A stretch of 64,000 nt of DNA, from positions 868,001 to 932,000 of the forward strand of contig CAVVQV010000004.1 of assembly GCA_963750495.1 (NCBI GenBank). Direction: 5' to 3'. This document shows positions 8,026 through 16,898 of the stretch, piece after piece; position 1 is the stretch's first letter; every line of letters begins with the position of its first letter. The DNA is from JANLYC01 sp963750495 (GTDB lineage Bacteria > Actinomycetota > Actinomycetes > Propionibacteriales > Nocardioidaceae). The translations under genes were made by a program, and so were the position numbers. The notes beneath the pieces were generated by a model, which saw nothing but the letters and a program-made list of their open reading frames with translations, was not told the origin of the DNA and ran no database searches.

Positions 8026-8385
8026 GTGCGCAAGAGCAGGATCCGTGACGTCGGGGACGACCCCGACTACCGGTTCAGCCTGGCCAACGAGCGCACCTTC
8101 CTGGCCTGGATCCGTACGTCGCTCGCCCTCGTCGCGGGTGGCGTGGCTGCCCTGACGCTGCTGCCCGACGACTTCGGCCCGTCGTGGTCGCGCGACGTCG
8201 TCGGCGCAGTGCTGCTGTGCCTGGCGGCTGCCGTGGCGGTCGTGAGCCTGCGCCGCTGGGAGGCGACCGAGCGCGCCCTGCGCACCCAGCAACCATTGCC
8301 ACCACCGTCCTTGCTCCGCGTCGTCGCCGCGGGAGTGGCCGGCTGCGCGCTGCTGATCCTCCTGCTGGCCGTGTTGGGCGGCTGA
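8026..8385 (+). CDS. DUF202 (YidH-like) small membrane protein, first of a pair
   Basis: I choose the GTG at 8026 (119 residues), which follows GGGAAGG. It places the family signature DPDYRFSLANERTFLAWIRTSLAL near the N-terminus as in other DUF202 proteins. A longer frame would prepend a repeat-encoded low-complexity string. Three transmembrane helices are evident (around LALVAGGVAALTLLP, VVGAVLLCLAAAVAVV and LLRVVAAGVAGCALLILLLAV). The next DUF202 gene starts two bases after this stop, so the two are made together and may form a heteromer. Family function is unknown; they are often stress-associated membrane proteins. Confidence 0.85.
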   Translation: MRKSRIRDVGDDPDYRFSLANERTFLAWIRTSLALVAGGVAALTLLPDDFGPSWSRDVVGAVLLCLAAAVAVVSLRRWEATERALRTQQPLPPPSLLRVVAAGVAGCALLILLLAVLGG

Positions 8386-8387
8386 CG

Positions 8388-8741
8388 ATGACGTCGCGGT
8401 GGTACGCCGCCGACACGGACGACGACGAGCTGTTCAGCACCGTTGCTGCCGCCGAACGCACCGCGCTGGCATGGGAACGATCAGGTTTCTCGATCGCGGC
8501 GATCGGTGCCTTGCTCTTCCATGCCGGGGAGAAGGCTGACAGTCGGTTCGAGATCCTCGCCGGCGGGTTGACGCTGTTGTTGGCGCTTGCCGTCATCGGC
8601 GTACTCGCACCGCTTCGGTACCGCTTCGTTGTGCGCGCCCTCCAGCGAGGCGACAACCCCGTGGTGGTGGCTCCCCTCGTCGGCCTGGTGGCCATGATCG
8701 GGATGCTCTGCGTCGTCGCGGCCATCATCATCGTGCGCTGA
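8388..8741 (+). CDS. DUF202 small membrane protein, second of a pair
   Basis: The 117-residue product has the DUF202 signature AAAERTALAWERSGFSIAAIG at about residues 20-40, followed by two more hydrophobic helices (FEILAGGLTLLLALAVIGV and VAPLVGLVAMIGMLCVVAAII). The ATG at 8388 lies two bases after the preceding stop and decides the start. Paired, divergent DUF202 genes in tandem are common in actinobacteria. The two here share the Glu-Arg-Thr and Ala-Trp core but little else. Confidence 0.85.
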   Translation: MTSRWYAADTDDDELFSTVAAAERTALAWERSGFSIAAIGALLFHAGEKADSRFEILAGGLTLLLALAVIGVLAPLRYRFVVRALQRGDNPVVVAPLVGLVAMIGMLCVVAAIIIVR

Positions 8742-8803
8742 ACCATCCTGCGCTGCACCATCTGCGCTGATGGCGAAGCCGCACTGGGTGGCGGGCCCTG
8801 ACG

Positions 8804-9442
8804 TCAGCTCCTGCCGAGCCCACGATCTCGGGCACACACGATCGCTGCCGGTCGATCGCTGACCCCGAGCTTCACGAAGATCGCAGAGACGTTGTTGGCG
8901 ATGGTCTTCGTGGCGAGACCGAGCCGCTGTCCGATGACGGCGTTCGACAACCCACCCGCGACCAGGTCGAGGATCTCGGTCTCTCGCGCCGACAGCTCGG
9001 GAAAGGGATCGGACGCGGGCCGGGTGACGGCGCCGACCACTCGGTCGGCAACGTCGCTGCCGAAGATGACCTGGCCTTCGGCCACCGCTCGCAGCGAGCG
9101 TTCGATCTCGTCTTGCTGAGCTCCCTTGACGAGATAGCCACGAGCGCCCGCGCGGATCGCCTCGAGCACGGTCTCGTCGTCGTTGAACATCGTCAGCACC
9201 AGCACAGCGGTGTCCGGCGCCAACCGGGACAGCTCGCGAATGGCGTCCGCTCCGCTCAGACCTGGCATCTGCAGGTCGAGGAGTACGACGTCCGGCCGCA
9301 GCGTGACGACCTCCCGAACTGCCTGGTCGCCGTCAGCAGCCACCGCAACCACCTCGACGTCGGTCAGCGACTCGAGCAGGTCGCAAAGCCCTCGACGCAC
9401 GATCGGATGGTCATCGGCCACGACAACACGCATCTGACTCAC
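8804..9442 (-). CDS. NarL/LuxR-type response regulator
   Basis: A 212-residue two-domain regulator. The receiver (about residues 4-122) has acidic DDHP, the phosphoacceptor Asp in DVVLLDLQMPG, the Thr in VLVLTMFNDDE and the Lys in GYLVKG. The C-terminal LuxR helix-turn-helix (about 148-210) reads LSARETEILDLVAGGLSNAVIG, then ATKTIANNVSAIFVKLGV. The GTG at 9442 overlaps the stop of the histidine kinase gene (GTGA), so the pair is translationally coupled; an ATG at 9433 is an alternative. The regulon is unknown. Confidence 0.93.
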   Translation of the reverse strand: MSQMRVVVADDHPIVRRGLCDLLESLTDVEVVAVAADGDQAVREVVTLRPDVVLLDLQMPGLSGADAIRELSRLAPDTAVLVLTMFNDDETVLEAIRAGARGYLVKGAQQDEIERSLRAVAEGQVIFGSDVADRVVGAVTRPASDPFPELSARETEILDLVAGGLSNAVIGQRLGLATKTIANNVSAIFVKLGVSDRPAAIVCARDRGLGRS

Positions 9443-11460
9443 GATCCCCTCAGCGGCAGGTGGAGCACGACTCGGCCCCCGTCGACTCCCGCGCCGGCCT
9501 GGCAGGTGCCGCCGAGCTCGAGAGCCCGGCCACGCATGCCCTCCAGTCCGATGCCGTCCCTCCACGGTTCGCGGTGCGGACCGTCGTCACGGATGCAGAG
9601 CGTCAACGTGGAGCCGTCGATCTGAAGCTGCACCTCGGCCAGCATCGCATCAGCGTGCCGAGCGATGTTCGTCAGCGCCTCGACTGCAGTGCGGAACGCC
9701 GCGATCTCCACCGCGGCGGGCATCGGAGGGAGAACGGGAGGCGCCAGCACGCGAACCTTCAGCGGCGGCCGCCCGTCTGCCGGAAGGGAGAGCTGTCGGG
9801 CCCGGAGCTCCAGCGCTGCGACCAGTCCGAGCTCGTCGACGACGCTCGGCGCGAGGTTCTCGAGGATCCGGTGCACCTCTGCCAGGGTGTCGTCAGCGTC
9901 CCGCCGGAGCCCCCCGAGGATCGCCTCGACCCGGGTCGGATCGGTGCGCAGGAAGTTGGCAGCGGCGTCCGCCGAGAGCCCGATCCCGGTCAGCGCGGGG
10001 CCGAGCCCGTCATGCAGGTCGTGCCGGAGTCGGCGCCGCTCCTCCTCCCGAGCCGTGATGATCATCGCGCGCGACCGCTGGAGCTCGCGGCTGAGCTCGG
10101 TCGCTCTCAGCGCCGCAGCGACGGGAGCCGCCAGTGGCCGCAGGACTGCTTCGTCGGCCGCCGCCAGACTTCGCTCACCCGCGCGCAGGCCTACGACGAT
10201 CGCACCGACCAGCTCACCCCGGTACCGAAGGCCCTCCCGATGCAAGGTCAGGTGGTCGGAGCTGCCGGCCGTTGCCACGACCTCCGTCGAGGTCTCCAGC
10301 GCGACGTAAGGAAGCTTCAGGGCCCGGCGGACGGCATCGGCCACGGACTCGAGACCGCCCGCATCGTCGGCGACCAGTCGCTCACCGACCGAGGTGGCGA
10401 TCCGATCGGGATGGCGACGATCGCCGTACATCGCCCGGTCGACGATCGCCTGCACGCGTGGCAGCAGCCACGCTCCGAGCAGGACGAGGGCCACCGTGAT
10501 CAGCGTCGACCTCCGGGTCCGGGCACTCACCGCGAGGTCGAGCCCAGCGATCGCGGCGCTGTAGCACCCGAGGACGAGGGCACTGAGCAGCAGCCAGGCC
10601 AACACCCGCGGCACGAGCACGCGGATGTCCAGGAGCTGGTGACGCACGATGGCCACCGTCACCGCGATCGGAACCAGCGGGATGCTGAACAGGACCACGA
10701 CGGGCGTACCGGCGACGAGGCTCCACGGCACGATGAGGAGCAACATCGTGGAACCGGCCAGCAGCAGCCACGAGAGCTGACGCCGTTCGCTGTCGTCGCC
10801 GCGCCGGTAGCGGAGACCGAGTGCGACGAGGGCGGCCAGCAGTGCGAGCAGTGTGCGCACCTCGGCGACCGCCCACAACGGGTCGAGGGCGGAGTAACCG
10901 TGTGTGCCGAGCGCGACGATGTTCGAGGGCAGGCCGGGGTTGGCCGGCGTCGGGTCCAACCCAGCCGAGCACACGAACAGTGGGGCCGTCGCAACGAGGA
11001 TGTAGGCGACCGGCCGCCAGGACGGGCTGGGCAGCCGTCCATCGGGGAAGAGCAGCAGCCCCAGCGGGATGAAGAGAGCGATCGACCATGGCCACGACCA
11101 CGCGAAGACAGCCATGACGACGCGGACGAACACCTGCGGAGCACCCTGCTGGTGCAGGACGTCTGCTGCCGGCGCTGCGGCGGCGCTCAACAGGTGGCTG
11201 AGGCCTGCCAGGAGGAAGAGGAGCCCGGTCAGGTTGGCGGGGCGGTACCTCAGGATGACGCTGCCGCACGCGGCGAAGGACGTTCCGATCACGATGTTGC
11301 TCACCACGAAGGCGTCCAGAGCATCGTGCCAGCTCCAGCTCGCGATGAGCGCCAGCACGACAGCAGCTGCCGTCAACACCGACGCCATGCCCCAGCCGAG
11401 CCACCACAGCGCCTCGATGCGGCGGCGCGGGTCGGCGGCGGCCGGCAGCGCCGCTCCCAT
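9439..11460 (-). CDS. Membrane sensor histidine kinase, NarL-partner (HisKA_3) type
   Basis: I use the ATG at 11460 (673 residues), since upstream in-frame sequence is low-complexity; a GTG at 11469 is possible. Residues about 15-330 contain eight or more membrane helices with no obvious extracellular domain. A GAF-like linker follows (about 345-460: VGERLVADDAGGLESVADAV), then the dimerisation/phosphoacceptor segment EEERRRLRHDLHDGLGP with the predicted His. The ATP-binding domain has ALTNIARHADA and GIGLEGMRGRALELGG. It is directly coupled to the response regulator gene. The many-helix sensor suggests a membrane or lipid-borne signal, but this is inference. Confidence 0.92.
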   Translation of the reverse strand: MGAALPAAADPRRRIEALWWLGWGMASVLTAAAVVLALIASWSWHDALDAFVVSNIVIGTSFAACGSVILRYRPANLTGLLFLLAGLSHLLSAAAAPAADVLHQQGAPQVFVRVVMAVFAWSWPWSIALFIPLGLLLFPDGRLPSPSWRPVAYILVATAPLFVCSAGLDPTPANPGLPSNIVALGTHGYSALDPLWAVAEVRTLLALLAALVALGLRYRRGDDSERRQLSWLLLAGSTMLLLIVPWSLVAGTPVVVLFSIPLVPIAVTVAIVRHQLLDIRVLVPRVLAWLLLSALVLGCYSAAIAGLDLAVSARTRRSTLITVALVLLGAWLLPRVQAIVDRAMYGDRRHPDRIATSVGERLVADDAGGLESVADAVRRALKLPYVALETSTEVVATAGSSDHLTLHREGLRYRGELVGAIVVGLRAGERSLAAADEAVLRPLAAPVAAALRATELSRELQRSRAMIITAREEERRRLRHDLHDGLGPALTGIGLSADAAANFLRTDPTRVEAILGGLRRDADDTLAEVHRILENLAPSVVDELGLVAALELRARQLSLPADGRPPLKVRVLAPPVLPPMPAAVEIAAFRTAVEALTNIARHADAMLAEVQLQIDGSTLTLCIRDDGPHREPWRDGIGLEGMRGRALELGGTCQAGAGVDGGRVVLHLPLRGS

Positions 11461-11622
11461 CGTGGTCACGAGATCAGTGTGGCCGGATGCAGCGCGGTTT
11501 GGGCGGGATCCGGTTCCCGACAAGCCGGGAACCCCTCCCGCTGGGCGGGATCCGCGACCCTGGCTGCCGAGTGGTGCAGCCATGACGCTGGGGTGAGTCC
11601 CTCCCGTATCGAAGGAGCACCG

Positions 11623-12342
11623 ATGACCACCTCGATGACTGCAACCCGACACAACACGGAGCAACCAGGCCCCCGCGACCTCCGCACGGCTTCGCGCTGG
11701 GCAGCCGCCCTCATCCTCCCGATCGGTCCCTTGGCGATTGCACTGGTCCGGCTGGTGCTGCCCTACTACCACGCGAGCGACAGCAAGGAGACCGCCACCG
11801 ACGTCCTCAACCACCAGGGAACACAGTCTGTCGTGCTGTGGGCAGCGTTCATCGGCGTACTGACGCTGCTTCCCGGCGTACTCGCCGTCGCCCGGATCAC
11901 GCGGTCGCGAGCACCGGTCTCGACGACCATCGGGCTGACGTTGGTCTGCGCCGGGTATCTCGCACTCCCGTGGATGGTGTCTGCGGACGTTCTGCTGTGG
12001 AGCGGCGCGGACGCGAAGCTCGACTCCTCCACCATCGCGACGCTCTTCGACCACCTGCACCCGTCGGTGGGCGTCGCACTCGGTGTCTTCGTCGTGGGTC
12101 ATGTGCTCGGCACGGTGTTCCTGGGGGTGGCGCTGTGGCGGAGCAACCTCGTGCCGCGCTGGGCCGCCGTGGCGACCGCCGTGTCGCAGCCCGGTCACTT
12201 CGTGGCGTTCGTCATCCTGGGCAGTGCGCCCCTGGATGCAGCAGCGTGGGTGCTCAACGCCCTCGGTTTCGCCATGGTGAGTCTGGCCATCCTGCACACG
12301 AGCGACGACGAGTGGGAGCTTCCGCCGGTCAGTGCGGTCTAG
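11623..12342 (+). CDS. Multi-pass membrane protein, DUF4386-like
   Basis: A 239-residue protein with about six hydrophobic helices and the pattern common in DUF4386-type actinobacterial proteins. It starts TASRWAAALILPIGPLAIALVR, continues VVLWAAFIGVLTLLPGVLAVAR and LVCAGYLALPWMVSADVLL, and has the luminal SSTIATLFDHLHPSVGVALG before VVGHVLGTVFLGVALWRSNLVPRW. The ATG at 11623 follows GAAGGAG. It is divergent from the histidine kinase gene (starts 163 bases apart), so shared regulation by that two-component system is plausible. Function unknown. Confidence 0.75.
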   Translation: MTTSMTATRHNTEQPGPRDLRTASRWAAALILPIGPLAIALVRLVLPYYHASDSKETATDVLNHQGTQSVVLWAAFIGVLTLLPGVLAVARITRSRAPVSTTIGLTLVCAGYLALPWMVSADVLLWSGADAKLDSSTIATLFDHLHPSVGVALGVFVVGHVLGTVFLGVALWRSNLVPRWAAVATAVSQPGHFVAFVILGSAPLDAAAWVLNALGFAMVSLAILHTSDDEWELPPVSAV

Positions 12343-12374
12343 ACGGGAGTGCTCACTGGCCCGGCGGGGCTCTG

Positions 12375-12425
12375 CTGGGAGGTTGTGCAGGTCGGAACAC
12401 CTCGAGCTCCTGCACAACCTCCCAG
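12375..12425. terminator. Perfect 17-bp stem hairpin downstream of the DUF4386-like gene
   Basis: CTGGGAGGTTGTGCAGG (12375-12391) is exactly complementary to 12409-12425, with a 17-base loop. No T-run follows, so a simple intrinsic terminator is uncertain. A related stem (TGTGCAGGT with ACCTGCACA and flanking GGAG/CTCC) occurs at 55232-55276 behind another gene, which suggests a dispersed hairpin element. Confidence 0.6.
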
Positions 12426-12540
12426 TCTGCGCGATCACCCCCATCGAGCAGCAGACTGTCTCGGAATCCCCTTGTGGATAACGGGTTCCGGTGTCGGGCG
12501 GTGGTCCGAAAGTGTCGGTGGGCTGTTCTAGGTTGGTTCC

Positions 12541-13906
12541 ATGAGTACGACGCAGGGACCGCCACCGACCGTGGGCATCGATGATGCCTTCGGTCGTGGT
12601 TTCGCGGCTGCGCGTCGTGAACTCGCCGACCTGGTCGACACCCCCACCTGGTCCCTGGACGACAAGCGGCTGGATCGCCGGATCAGTGAGGCGCTCGCGG
12701 TCCGAGCCGCTGCCGATGAGCTGGTCGCCCGACTGGTCGCTGAAGCGGCCGACCGCAACCTGCCCCACCGCCACGGTGCGTCCTCGACGAGGGCGCATCT
12801 GATGACGGCCCATCGGATGTCGGCCGGTGAAGCGTCCCGGACCGTGCGCACCGCCAAGCAGCTGCACGGCACGTCGGCCGTCACGGAGCCGACCCGTCGC
12901 GCCGTCGCCGCCGGAACGGTGTCGGCCGAACAAGGGGTGGTGGTCGCGGCCGCGATCAACCGGCTCTCACCCACGATCGAGCCGGACCGGGTCGAGGCCG
13001 CGCAGCAGGATCTGCTCGCCCATGCCCAGACACTGTCGTTCAGCCAGCTGCAGGTCGCGGCGAACCATCTGGTCGAGGTCATCGACCCCGACACCGTCGA
13101 CCAGACGCTGGAGCAGCAGCTCGACCGCGCAGGAACGCAAGGCGTTGGCCTCAGCCTGGTTCACCGGCCAGTACGGGTCCGACGGCATCGCCCGCGGCCG
13201 GTTCGCGCTGCCCAACCTGGTCTTCGGCATGCTCACCAAACACCTCGAAGCCGCACACCTCACCCCGTCGGGTCGCCACCGGCACCCATACCGACAAGGA
13301 CGCCGCCCTACCGGCTGAGACGACCGTTGCGGACCTGCCCTATGGCAACCGGCTCGGCCGGGCATTGTGTGAGCTGATCGAACACCTCCCCGCCGACGGA
13401 CACCCCCAACACGGCGTCGCCAACGCCACCATCGTGGTCACCGTCGACGAGGACGAAACTCCGCGCCGGAGCCGGGGAAGCCATCCTGGACACCGGCAGC
13501 GCGATCTCGATCGGGGAGACCCGGCGGCTGGCCTGCAACGCCGGCCTCCTGCCCATGGTGCTTGTCGGGTGGGTCGAAGATCCTCGACCTCGGCACCAGC
13601 CGCCGCCTGTTCGACCGTCACCAACGCCTCGCACTCGCCACCCGCGACCAAGGCTGTGTCTTCCCCGGCTGCGAACGCCCACCCGCCTGGACTGAGGCAC
13701 ACCACCGCATCCCCTGGAGCGAGGGCGGCCCGACAGACATCGACAACGGCTGCCTCCTCTGCTCCTTCCACCACCACCTCATCCACCAAGGCGAATGGAA
13801 CCTCACCCTCGCCCCCGACGGGATCACCGAAGTCATCCCACCCACCCGCATCGACCCGCAACGAAGACCCATCCGCCACCAACGCTTCAAACCCCGACCC
13901 GGCTGA
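12541..13906 (+). pseudogene. DUF222/13E12-type HNH endonuclease gene broken by four frameshifts
   Basis: The DUF222 N-terminal region reads intact from ATG 12541 (FGRGFAAARRELADLVDTP to HLVEVIDPDTVDQTLEQQLD). It then continues only by changing frame near 13125 (QERKALASAWFTGQYGSDG), 13280 (TGTHTDKDAALPAETTVAD), 13459 (LRAGAGEAILDTGSAISIG) and 13562 (SGGSKILDLGTSRRLFDRHQ). The last segment contains the HNH site CVFPGCERPPAWTEAHHRIP with CLLCSFHHHLIHQGEW. Each break is explained by one extra base (for instance GAAACTC for GAACTC, CTTGTC for CTGTC). These multicopy genes are typical of Nocardioides and mycobacteria. The copy is presumably dead unless the insertions are assembly errors. An IS256 element lies 87 bases downstream. 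Confidence 0.88.
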
Positions 13907-13993
13907 ACACGGCTCGTCGAACGGGCCCCGGGTTCAGTAAAGGCTGCCTTCCTGGGGTCCAGAAGCTCAACCAGACCCTGCTGGCTCAAAGAT

Positions 13994-15385
13994 GGGGACT
14001 GTGGATCTATCGGTGTTTCCGGCCCGACGCGCTGAGCTGTGAGCCCAGCGGAGAGGTGCCGTGATGACGACACTGGATGTTGTGAGTCCGAAGAAGAAGC
14101 CAGAGCCCTCGGCTGAGGAGCTCGCCGCGCTGGAGCTGGTCCGGGTGGCCAAGAAGCAGGGGTTGTCCCTGACCGGGCCGGACGGGCTTCTCAAGCAGTT
14201 CACCAAGAGCGTGCTGGAGACCGCGCTCAACGAGGAGATGACCGAGCACCTGGGGCATGAGAAGAACCGTGCTCCCGAGGAGCGTGATTCGGTCAATGTC
14301 CGCAACGGGACCCGGCCGAAGACGGTGCTCACCGAGGCCACCGGCCATGTGGAGATCGACGTCCCGCGGGACCGGGAGGGCACCTTTGAACCGGTGATCG
14401 TGAAGAAGCGACAACGCCGGCTCAACGGGGTTGATGAGATCGTCCTTTCGCTCTATGCCAACGGGCTGACCACCGGTGAGATCTCGGCGCATTTCGCTCA
14501 GATCTACGGCGCCTCGGTCTCGAGGGAGACGATCTCGCGGATCACCGACAAGGTGCTTGAGGAGATGGCGACATGGCAGGCCCGGCCGCTGGAGGAGGTC
14601 TATGCCGCGATCTTCATCGACGCGATCATGGTCAAGGTCCGCGACGGCCAGGTCGCGAATCGGCCGATCTATGCGGCCATCGGGGTCACCTTGGCCGGTG
14701 AGAAGGACATCCTCGGCCTGTGGGCCGGCACCGGTGGTGAGGGTGCGAAGTTCTGGATGAGCGTGCTCACCGACATCCGCAACCGCGGCACCAAGGACAC
14801 GTTCTTTCTGGTCTGCGACGGTCTCAAGGGACTGCCCGAGGTGGTCGGGAGCGTGTGGCCTCAGACCATCGTGCAGACCTGCATCATCCATCTGATCCGC
14901 AACACCTTCCGGCTCGCCTCGAAACGGGACTGGGACGCGATCAAGCGCGACATCAAGCCGATCTACACCGCGCCGAACCCGACAGCTGCCCGGGCGGCGC
15001 TCGACGAGCTGGCCGAGAAGTGGGGCACGAAGTACGGAGCGATCATCCGGCTGTGGGAGAACGCGTGGGAGGAGTTCACCCCGTTCTTGGACTACGACCT
15101 GGAGATCCGCACCGTGATCTGCTCGACGAATGCGATCGAGTCACTCAACGCCCGCTACCGCCGCGCCATCAGGGCCCGTGGGCACTTCCCCACCGAGCAG
15201 GCCGCGTTGAAGTGTCTGTACCTGGTCACCAGATCCCTCGACCCCACCGGACGAGGCAGGGCACGATGGACGATGAGGTGGAAGCCAGCACTCAACGCGT
15301 TCGCCATCACCTTCGCCGACCGCTGGCCGGCAGCAGAGACCTACTAATGGAAACCGCCGGAAACACCATTAGCGAGATAGTCCCC
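13994..15385 (+). mobile_element. IS256-family insertion sequence, apparently complete
   Basis: The element is 1,392 bp. Its ends are imperfect inverted repeats: left GGGGACT...GGTGTTTCCGGC (13994-14023) against right GCCGGAAACACC...AGTCCCC (about 15356-15385), conserved at the tips and the inner 12 bp. It is bordered by the direct repeat AAAGAT at 13988-13993 and 15386-15391, read as target duplication (IS256 elements normally make 8-9 bp, so 6 bp is slightly short). One intact transposase fills the element. It sits between the HNH pseudogene and the IS110 transposase, making this a mobile-element landing zone. Confidence 0.88.
14064..15347 (+). CDS. IS256-family (mutator-type) DDE transposase
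   Basis: A 427-residue, full-length mutator transposase from ATG 14064 (a GTG one codon upstream is equally possible). Catalytic-domain landmarks are visible: AIFIDAIMVKVRDGQVANRP with the first Asp, FFLVCDGLKGLPE with the second Asp, QTCIIHLIRNTF, and ICSTNAIESLNARYRRAIR with the Glu. The N-terminus has EMTEHLGHEKN and a Zn-free helix-turn-helix like other IS256 members. No frameshift is seen, in contrast to neighbouring mobile or multicopy genes, so the element may still be active. Confidence 0.95.
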   Translation: MTTLDVVSPKKKPEPSAEELAALELVRVAKKQGLSLTGPDGLLKQFTKSVLETALNEEMTEHLGHEKNRAPEERDSVNVRNGTRPKTVLTEATGHVEIDVPRDREGTFEPVIVKKRQRRLNGVDEIVLSLYANGLTTGEISAHFAQIYGASVSRETISRITDKVLEEMATWQARPLEEVYAAIFIDAIMVKVRDGQVANRPIYAAIGVTLAGEKDILGLWAGTGGEGAKFWMSVLTDIRNRGTKDTFFLVCDGLKGLPEVVGSVWPQTIVQTCIIHLIRNTFRLASKRDWDAIKRDIKPIYTAPNPTAARAALDELAEKWGTKYGAIIRLWENAWEEFTPFLDYDLEIRTVICSTNAIESLNARYRRAIRARGHFPTEQAALKCLYLVTRSLDPTGRGRARWTMRWKPALNAFAITFADRWPAAETY

Positions 15386-15456
15386 AAAGATGTGTGTCCA
15401 TATCGGTGGACGATGTCGGGGCTCGTACGGACGCACTCTCATGGCTCCCCTCTGTG

Positions 15457-16647
15457 TCAAGAAGCAGCCGGGAGTGGGGTTCTAGGATTGGTTGTGGCGG
15501 GTCCGGGAAGTGGCTTGTCCGAAGAGTTGGTGTGGGGCTGTAAGCCGGCCGCGCTGGAGTCAGAGTCGTTGCCTCGTTGCCCTCCCGGGCCTGTCCTCGA
15601 TCCCGCTGTGGCGTGGGTGATCGCGTCGTCGAGCATGGTTTTGTAGACGATGTTCGAGAGTCGTCTCTTCAGGGCACGCATGGCTTCCATCGACGTCTTG
15701 CCGTCGGCTTTGCGTCTGTCGTAGTAGGCACGACCCTCGGTCGGGTTGCGCAGCTGGACGGTGGCCATGATGTGCAGGACCCGGTTGATCTGTCGATTCC
15801 CGGCACGAGACAGTCGGTGCCGGACCTGGTCCCCGGATGAGGCGTCGATGGGTGCGGTTCCGTTCCAGGACGCGAAGTGGTCGCGGTCGGGGAAGCGGGT
15901 GATGTCGCCGACCTCGACGAGCAGCCGGGCAGCACCGGAGGGTCCGATGCCGTGCAGGTCGAGCAGGCCGGTGCCGGTCGCGGCCACGCAGCGCACGGAG
16001 CTCTTTGTCCGCGGCCTTCTTGCGGGCATAGATCTGCTCGAGATCAGCGACCAGCTCTGCGGCGAGCCGGCGGCGGGTCTTGCCGACACTGGTCGCGCGG
16101 CCGGACCTTGGCCAGCAGCGCCTTGGCCTGAGCCGCGGAGAGGTCCTTCTTCGCCCCGCCCGGCATGCAGCTCGAGCAGCAGAGCGTGCAGCTGGGAGAT
16201 CATCCGGGTGTGGTCCTCGCCCAGCGAGCGGCGACGGTCGGCCAGCATCCGCAGGATCATCAGCTGGTCATCGGCGACCACCGGACGCAGTCCCGCGACC
16301 TTCGTCCCGATCAGCGCGACGGAGTGCGCGTCGGTGGCGTCGGTCTTACGGCCCTGCCCGGTCGAAAACACCCGCGCGCGTGCTGAGAGCTTCGGCGGAA
16401 CGTCGACGACCTCTTGCCCGTCGGCGATCAGCCGCATCGCGACGTGCCGGCCGATCCCGTTGCACCCTTCGATCGCCCACACCCGGTCCGGCCACCGCTT
16501 CACGTACTCGGCCATTGCCTTGAACCCACCGACGTCAGTGCCGAACCGGCCACCACCGAGGACACCCTCGTCGGCTGTCATCACTTCGATCGTCACCGAC
16601 CGCTTGTGCGGGTCCATCCCGATCACGACCCGTTGAGTTGTTGCCAT
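15457..16647 (-). pseudogene. IS110-family transposase with three compensating frameshifts
   Basis: The frame is open for 396 codons, but the middle is scrambled. Residues 1-165 carry the DEDD RuvC-like core (VIGMDPHKRSVTIEV, WAIEGCNGIGR, GRKTDATDAHSVAL). About residues 220-380 carry the second domain (GLLDLHGIGPSGAARLL, APIDASSGDQVRHRLSRAGN). Between them the reading passes through two wrong frames. The expected GGAKKDLSAAQAKALLAKV lies in another frame from about 16165, and LAAELVADLEQIYARKKA in a third from about 16090, before the original frame returns near 15990. Three single-base insertions explain this exactly. The protein is therefore unlikely to fold, though the frame stays open. Confidence 0.85.
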
Positions 16648-16898
16648 CTGCTGTCCCTTCGATCCGATCCAGTTGGACAGGTCCGGAGGGCACCGCTGCT
16701 ATGAGCTGAGCAATCCCTTCTTGAGCCACTCCGACCCAGCGGTGACCGGGACAACGCAAGCCACGAGAGAGCCACACCCGCAGGTGGGCAGCCGATGAGA
16801 GAGCGACAGTCCCGGACACCTCGACCGAGACTCGTCAGAACCCGGCCGTGCGGTCAATGGAACTAGCAGCCGATGAGCGGTCGTGGCACGATGCGGCC
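16648..16898. other. Non-coding region upstream of the IS110 transposase
   Basis: No gene is seen in these 251 bases. IS110 elements carry a non-coding end next to the recombinase start, known in this family to specify a bridge RNA. The stretch just upstream of the transposase contains several short inverted repeats, such as CCACACCCGCAGGTGGG near 16770, and would be the place for it. The outer end of the element cannot be fixed by eye; the phosphotransferase gene starts at 16899 at the latest. Confidence 0.35.

Noticed and set aside
9460..11620. Rightward frame running into the DUF4386-like gene from inside the histidine kinase region
   Set aside because: The upstream part is antisense to kinase motifs. 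The ATG at 11623 with GAAGGAG is the natural start.
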